Shown: piece after piece, positions 1 through 9,239 of the stretch
Position numbering within the stretch: the stretch's first letter is position 1
Layout of the letters: each line of letters opens with the position of its first letter
Source: Pseudomonas gingeri
Lineage (GTDB): Bacteria > Pseudomonadota > Gammaproteobacteria > Pseudomonadales > Pseudomonadaceae
Direction of reading: 5' to 3'
NCBI RefSeq assembly: GCF_013385425.1
Contig: NZ_JACAQA010000004.1
Coordinates: 256,679 to 320,678 of the forward strand
DNA: 64,000 bases
Program-made: the position numbers and the translations under genes
Notes under the pieces: generated by a model
Databases searched by the model: none
Told to the model about the DNA's origin: nothing
The model's input: only the letters and a program-made list of their open reading frames with translations

Positions 1-1
1 C

Positions 2-1201
2 GGGCGGCTGGCGATGTTGTTGCTGGACCTGGACAATTTCAAGGCTATCAACGACTCCATGGGCCATTCGGTTGGCGACCAGATGCTCAAATATGTGGCG
101 ACGCGCCTGTCGATGCTCCTGCGCGGCATGGATACCCTCAGTCGCCAAGGCGGCGACGAGTTCATCATCCTGCTCTCGGAGGTGGACGGTTTCGAGGCGG
201 TGGGCGATTTCGCCGAGCAGGTGCTGGCGGCCATTTCCAGCCCGTTTTCATTGCAGGGCACGCGCTACGACCTGAGCGCCAGTATCGGCATCGGGGTGTT
301 CCCGGAAGACAGCGATGATCTCGAATCGCTCTACCGACATGCCGACGCCGCGATGTATCAGGCCAAGCTGGCGGGGCGTAACCGCTACCTGTTTTTTTCT
401 CCCGGTATCGAAAGCGGCATGCGTGCCCGCCACTTGCTTGAACGGCATATGCGCGCGGCCATCGAGGAGGGGGTGTTCGAGGTGTTCTACCAGGCCAAGG
501 TCGATGCCCAGGACCAGTGCGTGGTCGGCATGGAGGCACTGATCCGCTGGCGCAACGGCGACGGCAACCTGGTCTCGCCGGCGGACTTCATTCCGCTGGC
601 CGAAGAAACCGGGCTGATCATCCCCATCGGCAAATACGTACTGCTCCAGGCCTGCAAGGACACCTGCAAACTCCACGAGCTGGGCTATCCGATCTGCGTC
701 AGTGTGAACATCAGCGCCGTGCAGTTTCGCGAAGAGTCGTTCCTCGGCATGGTCAAGGGCATCCTCCTCGACTCGGGCCTGGAGCCGCGCTGGCTGGAGC
801 TGGAAATCACCGAAGGGGTCCTGGCCCGGGACATCGACAACGCCCGCGAAACCCTGGTGGCGCTCAAGGAATTGGGCGTGCATGTGGCCATCGACGATTT
901 CGGCACGGGGTATTCGAGCCTGGCCTATCTCAAGCGGTTTCCCATCGATGTGTTGAAGATCGACCAGAGCTTTGTACGCGACATGCTCACCGACAAGAGC
1001 GACCTGGCCATTGTCGAGGCGATCATCAAGTTGGGGCAGGCACTGGGCCTTGAACTGGTGGCCGAAGGCGTGGAGACCCCGCAACAGGCCGCCCTCCTGC
1101 TGGAACGGGGTTGCCGGATCATGCAGGGCTATCTGTATTGCCGACCAATTCCGTTTACCCAGATATGCGCCTTCCTGTCTTCATGGCCACGAACGGCATG
1201 A
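2..1201 (+). CDS. GGDEF-EAL c-di-GMP turnover protein, 5' end cut off
   Basis: This is the C-terminal part of a bifunctional diguanylate cyclase/phosphodiesterase; the reading frame is open from the left edge, so the true start and any sensor domain lie outside. The GGDEF domain has an intact GGDEF motif, preceded by RGMD five residues upstream, which matches the RxxD inhibitory I-site. An EAL domain follows, with an intact EAL (MEALIRW) and the DDFGTGYSSL and KIDQSFV motifs of active phosphodiesterases. From family knowledge it makes and/or degrades cyclic di-GMP; which activity dominates cannot be told. It ends 72 bases before the hybrid kinase that follows on the same strand, so the two may be co-transcribed. 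Confidence 0.93.
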   Translation, partial: GRLAMLLLDLDNFKAINDSMGHSVGDQMLKYVATRLSMLLRGMDTLSRQGGDEFIILLSEVDGFEAVGDFAEQVLAAISSPFSLQGTRYDLSASIGIGVFPEDSDDLESLYRHADAAMYQAKLAGRNRYLFFSPGIESGMRARHLLERHMRAAIEEGVFEVFYQAKVDAQDQCVVGMEALIRWRNGDGNLVSPADFIPLAEETGLIIPIGKYVLLQACKDTCKLHELGYPICVSVNISAVQFREESFLGMVKGILLDSGLEPRWLELEITEGVLARDIDNARETLVALKELGVHVAIDDFGTGYSSLAYLKRFPIDVLKIDQSFVRDMLTDKSDLAIVEAIIKLGQALGLELVAEGVETPQQAALLLERGCRIMQGYLYCRPIPFTQICAFLSSWPRTA

Positions 1202-1273
1202 GGGCCGTGGGGCCAGTTGCCGCCGATCGATATCCCGACCCTCGGGATCGCCGCACTGCTCAAGGGAGCCCCA

Positions 1274-4200
1274 GTGTTGAAACGAGCTAGCCTGTCTGCC
1301 CTGAATGGGCGTGTCGCGATGATCCTGGCCCTTGGGCTGGTGGCGACGGTCGTGGGATGCCTGATCCTGCACAATAGCAATGAGCAACGTACCCGCGAAG
1401 CCCTCGACGCCGAGGCCGAAAGTGCGGTGCAGTCGGTGTTGACCCGGCTGCAGCTTTACCAGTACGGCTTGCGCGGTACCCGTGGCGCGATGATCACCGC
1501 CGGCGTGGATGGCATGACGCGGGAGATTTTCCACCGCTATAGCCAGATGCGTGACGTGCCCAAGGAGTTTCCCGGGGCCCGCGGGTTCGGCTTTATCCGC
1601 CGGGTACCGGTTCAGGAACTGGATGCGTTTGTGCGCCGGGCCCGGGCCGATGGTGCACCGGACTTCACTATTCGCCAGTTTGCGCCTCATGACGGCGACC
1701 TCTATGTGATCCAGTACCTGGAGCCGAACGCCGACCAGTCGGCGGCCTTCGGCCTGGACATCGCCTCGGAGGCCGACCGGGCCGAGGCAGCCCGGGGGGC
1801 TGCACGTAGCGCAAGCGCGCGCATCACATCGCCGATCACGCTGGTACAGGCGTTGGGCAGCCCGGAACAGTCGTTCCTGATCCTGTTGCCGATCTACAAG
1901 GACGGTATCGTCCCGCCCACCGAGGCGGAGCGCGAGGCGGCGGTGGTGGGCTGGGGCTACGCACCTTTGCTGATCGAGAGTGTGCTGGGCGGTTTGTTAC
2001 CGGAAAGCGAGGCCGTGAACCTGCGGCTCACGGACATTACCGTGCCGGGGAAGGAGCAGCAGTTCTACCAGACGAGCTATGCGGCGGGGGCGCAGCCGGT
2101 GGGGTTGATGACCCAAACCCTGGAGCGCGACATCTTCGGTCGGCGCTGGCAGGTCCAGTTGGAGGCGTTGCCGCTGTTCGCCCAGCGCCTGCACCTGGTG
2201 TCGCCAACGGTGGTGTTTTTCCTCGGTGTCCTGGCGACCTTGCTACTGGCCGCGCTCGCGGCCATTGCCGGGATCAGCTCCCAGCGTCGTCTGCAGGTGA
2301 TCACCGAGCAGGCGCGGCTGGCCTCGATCGTCGAGGGCTCGGCGGACGCGATCATCGGAAAGACTCTGCAAGGTGTGGTGACCAGTTGGAACAAGGGGGC
2401 GCAGAAGCTGTTGGGTTATACCGCGCAGGAGGCGGTGGGCCTGCCGCTGGTGAAGCTGATCGTACCGCCCGAGCTGGCTCCGGAAGAGGTCGATATCCTG
2501 GCGCGTATCGCACTCGGCGAGACGATTACCAACTTCGATACCCTGCGGCGGCGCAAGGACGGTTGCAATATCCATGTGTCGGTCAATGTTTCCCCCATCT
2601 GCGACGAACACGGTCGGGTGGTCGGTGTTTCCAAGATTCTTCGCGACATCAGCGCGCAGAAGGCCGCCGAGGCGCGGATTCTCGAACTCAACTCCAGCCT
2701 CGAAGAGCAGGTGGCGGCACGCACCTCGGAGTTGCGGCGGATCAATCTGCTGTTCAGCAGTGTGCTGCGTTCGGCCTCCGAGGTGTCGATCATCGCCACC
2801 GATCTGGACGATGTGATCAGTGTGTTCAACGAAGGCGCCGAGCATATGCTCGGTTATCGCGCCGAAGAGTTGCTGGGCAAGACCACGCCGGCACTCCTTC
2901 ATGTCGAACAGGAAGTCACCCGCCGTGGGGCTGAGCTCAGCATTGAGTATGGGCAGGTCATCGAAGGTTTCAGGGTCTTTACCCACAAGCCGGAGTTCGA
3001 ACACTCGGAGACCCGCGAGTGGACCTATGTGCGCAAGGATGGCTCCCATGTGCCGGTCAGCCTGGTGGTGACGTCCCTGCGCGACGACGAAGGGCAATTG
3101 ATCGGTTACCTGGGCATCGCCGTCGATATCACCCAGCGCAAGGCCGCCGAGCATCAGCTTGAGTTGAGTCTGCAAGCGAGCCGGGTGATCCGGGATCAAT
3201 TGTTGATGGCCGCCGATGTGGCCGAGTTGGGTATCTGGACCTGGACCCTGGCGGACAATGGCTTGCAATGGAACGACCGGATGTTCGAGTTCTACAGCCA
3301 GCCGCTGACCCTGCGTGATAACGGCTTGAACTATGCGCACTGGTACGAGCGGGTTCACCCCGAGGACGTCGAGGCCGCCGCCGCGCAGTTGGCGGCCGCC
3401 GTCGCCGGGGAGGGCGTGTATGACCCGATCTTCCGCGTGCAGGCGCCGGACGGCCGGATACGTTTCATTCAGGCCGGCGCCCAGGTCGAGCGTGATGCCC
3501 AGGGGCAAGCCCTGCGGGTCACCGGTATCAACCGCGATATCACCGCCCAGCGCGAGTTGGAGTCCTATCTGCTGCGGGCCAAGAACCAGGCCGACAGCGC
3601 CAGTGCGGCCAAGTCGTTCTTCCTGGCCAATATGAGCCATGAAATCCGCACGCCGATGAACGCGGTGCTGGGGATGTTGCAGTTGGTCCAGCACACCGAC
3701 CTCAAGGCCCGCCAGCGCGACTACGTGGTCAAGGCCCAGACGGCGGCCAGATCACTGCTCGGGCTGCTCAACGACATCCTTGACTACTCCAAGATCGAGG
3801 CCGGCAAACTGCGCCTGGACCCCCACCCCTTCGAGCTCGAACCGCTGATGCGCGACCTGGCGGTGGTGCTCGCGGGTAACCAGGGCAGCAAGGAAGTCGA
3901 GGTGATGTTCGACCTGGACTCCGACCTGCCCGGCAGCCTGGTGGGCGACAGCCTGCGCTTGCAGCAGGTGCTGATCAATCTGGCCGGCAACGCCCTGAAG
4001 TTCACCCAGCAGGGCCAGGTGGTGGTCAGTATCCGACAGTTGAAGCGCCTGCCGGGCTCGGTGAGGGTTCGGGTCGAGGTGTGCGATACCGGCATCGGTA
4101 TCAGTGCCGAACAACTGCAGCGGGTGTTTGACGGTTTCGCCCAGGCGGAAGCTTCGACCAGCCGCCGTTTCGGCGGCACCGGGCTGGGCCTGGTGATCTG

Positions 4201-5605
4201 CAAGCGCCTGGTCGGCCTGATGGGCGGTGAGTTATTGGTCGAGAGCGAGGTGGGGGTCGGTAGCCGGTTCTGGTTCGATATCAGCCTGGATGTGGCCCGC
4301 GAGGAGGCCCTGCGGCTGTCCTGTCCCGGTGTCGATTCGACGATGCGCCTGCTGGTGGCCGACGACAACTCCATGGCCTGTGAGCTGCTGCTGCGTACCG
4401 TGCGCTCCCTGGGTTGGACCGCCGACACGGTGAGCGGTGGCACGGCGGCGGTCGAGGCCGTGCGCGCAGCGCAATTACGCGGCGAACCCTACGATGTGGT
4501 GCTGATGGACTGGCGCATGCCGGATATGGACGGCCTCAGCGCCGCCCGCTTGATCAGCTTGCAGGAACGGGCCGCGCCGCCACCGATGGTGATCATGATT
4601 ACCGCCTACGGGCGTGAGGTCCTGGCGGATGTACACCACGAAGGCGATGCGCCCTTTGTGGGCTTTCTCACCAAACCGGTGACGCCGCGGCAGTTGGCCG
4701 ATGCGGTCCAACGTGCCTTCAGCACCAGCGAGCCGCTACCCGAGGCCTTGCCCGGGCCGGTCAGGCCCCGGCGCCTGGCCGGCTTGCGCTTGCTGGTGGT
4801 GGAAGACAACGCCCTCAACCGTCAGGTCGCCGACGAGTTGCTGAGGGGCGAAGGTGCCCAGGTCATCCTGGCGGAAGGTGGGTTGGAGGGCGTCAGCCAG
4901 GTGATGTCGGCGTCGACGCCGTTCGATGCGGTGCTGATGGATATCCAGATGCCGGACATCGATGGCCTGGAAGCGACGCGGCGGATTCGTCGCCACCCGC
5001 ATTTTGCCCTGTTGCCGATCCTGGCGATGACCGCCAACGCCTCCAGCAGCGACCGTGAGGCCTGTATGGCGGCGGGCATGAACGATCATGTGAGCAAACC
5101 CATCGACCTTGAACAACTGGTGCTGAAGTTGCGCGTCCAGACCGGGCGCGAGGCGCCTCAGCCGTTGATGATGAGTGAGGTGCGCCAGTATTCGACGGAG
5201 TCGGTGATCGAACCACGGGATTCGATCATGAGCCGCTTCGGTGGCAATCTCGAACTGATCTGCACCGTCCTTTACACCTTTGGCGCGGAGCTGGAAAAAC
5301 ACCTGGCGTTGCTTCCGACACACCTGCAGGACCGTGACGGGCCGGCGGTGGCGGCGGTGCTGCATGCGATCAAGGGCAGTTCCGGCACTGTCGGTGCGCG
5401 GGCCTTGTCGCAGCGTGCCAGTGCCCTTGAACGCGAGCTGATGTATGGTGATGCGGCGGCGGTGCTGCGGGTGCTGGAGGACCCGCAATGGTTGCCGGAA
5501 CTCAAGGAACTGCTGGTGCGCAGTGTCGAGCAGTTGCAGACGGCGTTTGGCACCGGGTATCGAGGGGATTCGCCCAGGGAGGTGGCTTCGGGGCCGTTCT
5601 CTTGA
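1274..5605 (+). CDS. Hybrid sensor histidine kinase (CHASE-PAS-HisKA-HATPase-REC-REC-Hpt)
   Basis: A 1443-residue membrane-bound hybrid kinase. The order seen is: N-terminal membrane segment, periplasmic CHASE-like sensor, second membrane segment (VVFFLGVLATLLLAALA), three PAS-like regions with a helical linker, HisKA (MSHEIRTPMN, phospho-acceptor His789), HATPase (GTGLGL), two receiver domains (Asp1079 in LMDWRMPDMDG; Asp1223 in LMDIQMPDIDG) and a C-terminal Hpt domain (LHAIKGSSGT, His1364). It therefore holds a full phosphorelay and should pass phosphate to a separate response regulator not visible nearby. I chose GTG 1274 because AAGGGAG lies 5 bases upstream; an in-frame TTG at 1217 has no such site. 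The ligand is unknown. Confidence 0.93.
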   Translation: MLKRASLSALNGRVAMILALGLVATVVGCLILHNSNEQRTREALDAEAESAVQSVLTRLQLYQYGLRGTRGAMITAGVDGMTREIFHRYSQMRDVPKEFPGARGFGFIRRVPVQELDAFVRRARADGAPDFTIRQFAPHDGDLYVIQYLEPNADQSAAFGLDIASEADRAEAARGAARSASARITSPITLVQALGSPEQSFLILLPIYKDGIVPPTEAEREAAVVGWGYAPLLIESVLGGLLPESEAVNLRLTDITVPGKEQQFYQTSYAAGAQPVGLMTQTLERDIFGRRWQVQLEALPLFAQRLHLVSPTVVFFLGVLATLLLAALAAIAGISSQRRLQVITEQARLASIVEGSADAIIGKTLQGVVTSWNKGAQKLLGYTAQEAVGLPLVKLIVPPELAPEEVDILARIALGETITNFDTLRRRKDGCNIHVSVNVSPICDEHGRVVGVSKILRDISAQKAAEARILELNSSLEEQVAARTSELRRINLLFSSVLRSASEVSIIATDLDDVISVFNEGAEHMLGYRAEELLGKTTPALLHVEQEVTRRGAELSIEYGQVIEGFRVFTHKPEFEHSETREWTYVRKDGSHVPVSLVVTSLRDDEGQLIGYLGIAVDITQRKAAEHQLELSLQASRVIRDQLLMAADVAELGIWTWTLADNGLQWNDRMFEFYSQPLTLRDNGLNYAHWYERVHPEDVEAAAAQLAAAVAGEGVYDPIFRVQAPDGRIRFIQAGAQVERDAQGQALRVTGINRDITAQRELESYLLRAKNQADSASAAKSFFLANMSHEIRTPMNAVLGMLQLVQHTDLKARQRDYVVKAQTAARSLLGLLNDILDYSKIEAGKLRLDPHPFELEPLMRDLAVVLAGNQGSKEVEVMFDLDSDLPGSLVGDSLRLQQVLINLAGNALKFTQQGQVVVSIRQLKRLPGSVRVRVEVCDTGIGISAEQLQRVFDGFAQAEASTSRRFGGTGLGLVICKRLVGLMGGELLVESEVGVGSRFWFDISLDVAREEALRLSCPGVDSTMRLLVADDNSMACELLLRTVRSLGWTADTVSGGTAAVEAVRAAQLRGEPYDVVLMDWRMPDMDGLSAARLISLQERAAPPPMVIMITAYGREVLADVHHEGDAPFVGFLTKPVTPRQLADAVQRAFSTSEPLPEALPGPVRPRRLAGLRLLVVEDNALNRQVADELLRGEGAQVILAEGGLEGVSQVMSASTPFDAVLMDIQMPDIDGLEATRRIRRHPHFALLPILAMTANASSSDREACMAAGMNDHVSKPIDLEQLVLKLRVQTGREAPQPLMMSEVRQYSTESVIEPRDSIMSRFGGNLELICTVLYTFGAELEKHLALLPTHLQDRDGPAVAAVLHAIKGSSGTVGARALSQRASALERELMYGDAAAVLRVLEDPQWLPELKELLVRSVEQLQTAFGTGYRGDSPREVASGPFS

Positions 5606-5647
5606 GCCTTGGTCCTGGTTTGGAGAGGGATTGGACTCGCATGCTTG

Positions 5648-6937
5648 ATGAAACTGTTTAGACCTTTACTGCAGCGACCGGTGGCCTTGCTGTGGGGAGG
5701 GCTGGCGCTCTCGGCCATCGGTGATGAGTTGTTCGCGATTGCTGTTGCCTGGATGGCGGTGCAGGTCGCGGGCAGCGATGCCAGTTGGCTCGGTGCCTTG
5801 CGCGGCACGGCCGCATTGGCGGGAGCGTTGCTGGGCGGGATCTGGGCCGAGCGCTGGGACCATCGACGCACGATGATCGGCGCCGATCTGGTGCGCGCCG
5901 GGTTTGCCCTGATACCGATGCTGGCCTGGGCGTTGGGCTTTATGAGCCTGTGGACCCTGGCGATACCGGTCATGCTGATGATGATCGTCAACTCCCTGTT
6001 CGAACCGGCGTTGCGCGCCAGCCTCCCTCGGATAGTCGCGGCGCCGGGGCAGTTGCAGGCGGTCAACGCGCTGTTCGACGTGATCCTCCGGGTGGCGCGG
6101 GTGATCGGGCCGATGCTGGCGGCGGCCATCACCCTGCTGATTCCGCTGGAGCAGCTGTTTACCCTCAACAGCCTGACGTTCCTGATCTCGGCCTGGGCGC
6201 TGATGAAGCTGGGCAAGGCCCTGCCGCGTCAACCGGCCAAAATGATCAGCCGGCGCGCCGCGTTTGCCGCCGGTTGGCGCAGCCTGGTCGGCCGGCGGCG
6301 GATGCAGGTGGTGTATGTGTGTGCCGGGTTGGGCAACGTCGCCTGGAGCCTGGGGATGTCCATCGGCATGGCGCTGGCGGTGGTCAAGTATGATATCCAG
6401 GGCTTTGGCTTCCACGGCTTTGCTGTCTACGGCCTGATCATGGGGGCTTATGGCGCGGGCAACCTGATCGGCATTTTTGTCGTCGGCAACCTGCAGATCC
6501 GTCGCCTGTATGGTGGTTTCAGCTTCGGTTCGGTGCTCAATGGCCTGGGCATTGCGATCATTGGCGCGGCGGTGCTGTACCTGCCGGCGGAGCACGTCCT
6601 GGCCGGCATGATGTTCGGCGCCGGCCTGGCGGCCCTTGGCGGTCCGGTGATCGATATCTCGTTTATCCTGCTGATTCAAACCACCTTCAGGCAGAGCGAG
6701 ATCGCCGGTCTGGCCAGGCTGCGTTTTGCCGCGATGGGGGCCTCGATCCTGATTGCCGGCGCGTGCGGCGCGGCGCTTTATGCGCGCTTCGAACCGGGCA
6801 GTGTCATCGTCGGGAGTGGGATTCTAGAAGTTATCGCTGGTGTGTTGGTGTTGCTCGTGCCCAAGGGCAGTGGCCGTGCCGGCGTGAACAGCGATGAATT
6901 AAGCCAGACACAGTATTGTCCCCAGCAGCAGGAATGA
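5648..6937 (+). CDS. MFS transporter (drug/siderophore exporter type)
   Basis: A protein of about 429 residues with roughly twelve hydrophobic segments, read as a major facilitator superfamily permease of the MFS_3 (EntS-like) group. The cytoplasmic loop after the second to third helix carries AERWDHRRTMIGADLVRAG, which fits the MFS signature loop. Such proteins export small molecules by proton antiport; the substrate here cannot be told. The ATG at 5648 is preferred because the protein then begins MKLFRPLLQRPVALLWGG, a usual short cytoplasmic tail before helix 1. An in-frame TTG at 5609, four bases after the kinase stop, is the alternative. The best Shine-Dalgarno-like stretch (GGAGAGG, about 5622-5628) sits far from the ATG, so the start is uncertain. 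Confidence 0.8.
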   Translation: MKLFRPLLQRPVALLWGGLALSAIGDELFAIAVAWMAVQVAGSDASWLGALRGTAALAGALLGGIWAERWDHRRTMIGADLVRAGFALIPMLAWALGFMSLWTLAIPVMLMMIVNSLFEPALRASLPRIVAAPGQLQAVNALFDVILRVARVIGPMLAAAITLLIPLEQLFTLNSLTFLISAWALMKLGKALPRQPAKMISRRAAFAAGWRSLVGRRRMQVVYVCAGLGNVAWSLGMSIGMALAVVKYDIQGFGFHGFAVYGLIMGAYGAGNLIGIFVVGNLQIRRLYGGFSFGSVLNGLGIAIIGAAVLYLPAEHVLAGMMFGAGLAALGGPVIDISFILLIQTTFRQSEIAGLARLRFAAMGASILIAGACGAALYARFEPGSVIVGSGILEVIAGVLVLLVPKGSGRAGVNSDELSQTQYCPQQQE

Positions 6938-6981
6938 ACCCCGGGCTGAATCAAACCCTACTAACTTCACAGTGAACACCT

Positions 6982-7626
6982 ATGGACGCTGCAAAACCTA
7001 GCCTGATTCGCGAAACCTTCCCCGTCGGCCCCTTGCAGTGCAACTGCACGCTGATCGGCGATCCGATCACAAAAAAGGCCATTGTCGTCGACCCGGGCGG
7101 CAACCCGGAACTGATTCTCGCCCGGCTCGAAGCCCATGGGCTGAAACTGGTCAGCATCATCCATACCCACGCGCATCTGGATCACTTCCTGGCCTCCGGC
7201 CAACTCAAGGAAAAAACCGGCGCGACCCTGCACCTGCACAAGGAAGACCAGTTCCTCTGGGACAACCTGGAAATGCAATGCAACCTGTTCGGCGTGCCTT
7301 ACGTACCGGTGCCGTCACCGGACCAGTGGCTGGCGGATGATGAGGAATTGGCCTGCGGCTGCGGGGTGGCCCTGCATACGCCGGGGCATACCCCGGGCTC
7401 CATGAGCTTCTGGTTTGCCGACGCCAAACTGTTGATTGCCGGTGACACGCTGTTTCGTCGCGGGATTGGGCGCACGGATCTGTGGGGCGGCGACCAGGCC
7501 ACGATCGTGCGTTCGATCAAGCAGCGTCTGTATACCCTGGACGAAGAGGCGACGGTGGTCACCGGGCACGGCCCCGACACCCACCTGGGCGAGGAGATGC
7601 GTGAGAACCCTTTTGTGCGCGGCTGA
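6982..7626 (+). CDS. Metallo-beta-lactamase-fold hydrolase, YcbL/glyoxalase II-like
   Basis: A 214-residue single-domain metallo-beta-lactamase-fold protein. The zinc motif HTHAHLDH is intact (His63, His65, Asp67, His68), and the downstream HTPGHTPGS and TGHGPDT motifs supply the other metal ligands. Length and motifs match the YcbL group (E. coli YcbL is about 215 residues), which has type II glyoxalase-like thioesterase activity on S-lactoylglutathione. A physiological substrate is not established by sequence. It has its own intergenic region of 44 bases after the MFS gene, so it may be the last gene of that transcript. The start ATG has only a weak ribosome site. Confidence 0.88.
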   Translation: MDAAKPSLIRETFPVGPLQCNCTLIGDPITKKAIVVDPGGNPELILARLEAHGLKLVSIIHTHAHLDHFLASGQLKEKTGATLHLHKEDQFLWDNLEMQCNLFGVPYVPVPSPDQWLADDEELACGCGVALHTPGHTPGSMSFWFADAKLLIAGDTLFRRGIGRTDLWGGDQATIVRSIKQRLYTLDEEATVVTGHGPDTHLGEEMRENPFVRG

Positions 7627-7723
7627 AAAGTTTCATGGAATTTTTACCATTCGTCATGTTCCAAGGCCAGCAGGAGTCTATTGTCATCGACTGTTGCACC
7701 TTAAATGAGTAGGAGCCTGATTC

Positions 7724-8575
7724 ATGTTCACCTCGCGTCGCTTGATTATCGTCGCTACCGCCGTCGCCCTCGTGTCCGGCTGTGCATCGCAAAACCCAAA
7801 CCCGTATGACAGCCAGGGACAGGCACAGCAGCAACAAAGCTCAGGGGGCATGAGCAACACCGCCAAGTACGGCGGCATTGGCGTGCTGGCCGGGGCCGCG
7901 GCCGGTGCGCTGATCGACCACAAGAACCATGGCAAGGGAGCGCTGATCGGTGGTGCCCTGGCTGGCCTGGCGGGTGCCGGTTACGGCTACTACGCCGACC
8001 AGCAGGAAAAGAAACTGCGCGAGAGTATGGCCAACACTGGCGTCCAGGTGCAGCGCCAGGGTGATCAGATCAAGTTGATCATGCCCGGCAGCATTACCTT
8101 CGCAACCAACTCCGATGCGATCGCCAGCAGCTTCTATCAGCCACTGAACAACCTGGCCAACTCCCTCAAGGAGTTCAGCCAGAATCAGATCGAAATCGTC
8201 GGCTACACCGACAGCACCGGCAGTCGCCAGTTGAATATGGACCTGTCCCAGCGCCGCGCCCAGAGCGTTGCCAACTACCTGACCTCCCAGGGTGTCAGCG
8301 GGGCCAATCTTTCTGCTCGCGGTGCCGGCCCGGATAATCCGGTGGCCAGCAACGCCGATGTCAACGGTCGGGCGCAGAACCGTCGGGTGGAGGTCAACCT
8401 GAAGGCGATTCCCGGCCAGAACTACGGTCAGCCTCAGGGCCAACCTCAAGTTCAGCCGTATCCGCCACAAGGCCAGCCGCAGTACCAGCAGCAGGGCCAA
8501 CAGTACCAGCAACAAGGTCAGCCGCAATACCAGCAGGGTCAGCAGTACGGTCAGCCGGTGCAGCAATACCCTTGA
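7724..8575 (+). CDS. OmpA-family lipoprotein with glycine zipper and Gln/Pro-rich tail
   Basis: A 283-residue lipoprotein with a signal peptide ending in VSGC, so Cys20 is the likely lipidated residue. After a short linker comes a glycine-zipper region (about residues 43-87, rich in GxxxG/AxxxG). An OmpA C-terminal peptidoglycan-binding domain follows (about 100-225; GYTDSTGS and NRRVEVNL are its hallmarks). The last 50 or so residues are a low-complexity tail of Gln, Pro, Tyr and Gly built from PQYQQQGQ-like units. It should sit in the outer membrane and bind peptidoglycan, as the YiaD family does. The start has a good site (TAGGAG, 9 bases upstream). A strong terminator follows at once. Confidence 0.9.
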   Translation: MFTSRRLIIVATAVALVSGCASQNPNPYDSQGQAQQQQSSGGMSNTAKYGGIGVLAGAAAGALIDHKNHGKGALIGGALAGLAGAGYGYYADQQEKKLRESMANTGVQVQRQGDQIKLIMPGSITFATNSDAIASSFYQPLNNLANSLKEFSQNQIEIVGYTDSTGSRQLNMDLSQRRAQSVANYLTSQGVSGANLSARGAGPDNPVASNADVNGRAQNRRVEVNLKAIPGQNYGQPQGQPQVQPYPPQGQPQYQQQGQQYQQQGQPQYQQGQQYGQPVQQYP

Positions 8576-8600
8576 TTGCCTGACTGAACCCCAGGTGTAA

Positions 8601-8636
8601 AAAAGCCCGCCCGATCACTGATCGGGCGGGCTTTTT
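8601..8636 (+). terminator. Rho-independent terminator, bidirectional
   Basis: A 15-bp perfect stem (AAAAGCCCGCCCGAT, loop CACTG, then its complement) is flanked by A and T runs. It lies between the OmpA-like lipoprotein gene and the oppositely transcribed YhcB-type gene, and can end both transcripts. Confidence 0.95.
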
Positions 8637-8655
8637 AATAGCGCTGGAAACCAGC

Positions 8656-9090
8656 TTATTTTTTCAGGCCGTAGTGCTCATCCAGCATGCCGGGCGCATT
8701 GGGCGCCTTGGGGGCGTAGTCGCGTGGCGGCTCCTGGCTGCGCGGTGGCGTCAGGCGTTCCCGAGGGCTCTGTACCGCATCGGCGTGCAGGGCGGCGAGC
8801 AGGCGTTGGCGGGTCTGTTCGTCGAGGGCCAGGCGGTTGGCACCCTCGGCGAGATGGTCTTGCACTTCCTGGTAGCTCTGGGTGAGTTTTTTCACCAGGT
8901 TCGCGGTGCTGTTGAAGTGGGTGACCACTTCGTTCTGATAACTGTCGAAACGTTCCTGGATATCGTCCAACTGGCGCTGCGTGCTGCTTGGAGCGGCACT
9001 CGGGACCAGACGGGCGACCAGGAAACCAATGGCGACACCGGCAACCAGGGCAAGAGTCGGCAACAACCAAACTAAGAGCGAGTGTTCCAC
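8656..9090 (-). CDS. YhcB/ZapG-family (DUF1043) inner-membrane protein
   Basis: A 144-residue protein with one N-terminal membrane helix (LLPTLALVAGVAIGFLVARLV), then a coiled-coil-like helical region (about residues 35-110) and a Pro-rich C-terminus. This architecture and the residues around RQLDDIQERFDSYQNEVVTHF match the DUF1043 (YhcB) family, whose E. coli member links cell envelope growth, shape and division and has been called ZapG. The start is GTG at 9090 with AAGGA in the expected place. It is transcribed away from the alpha/beta hydrolase-trpS pair and ends against the shared terminator at 8601-8636. Confidence 0.88.
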   Translation of the reverse strand: MEHSLLVWLLPTLALVAGVAIGFLVARLVPSAAPSSTQRQLDDIQERFDSYQNEVVTHFNSTANLVKKLTQSYQEVQDHLAEGANRLALDEQTRQRLLAALHADAVQSPRERLTPPRSQEPPRDYAPKAPNAPGMLDEHYGLKK

Positions 9091-9239
9091 GAGTCCTTCC
9101 TCTATAAACGGCTTTGCTTTACGTTAACGGCTCGGACCTGCGCTGTATACCGCGATCTTAAGGTCGCAGTCATGTCAGGCACAGACTTTTAGCTAGACGA
9201 GTCGACCCCTTGAGAGGTCACGGAGTTCCTTCCTTGCTG

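Noticed and set aside
8405..8572. Short DNA repeats considered as a CRISPR-like array
   Set aside because: They are in frame inside the lipoprotein gene, imperfect and without unique spacers.
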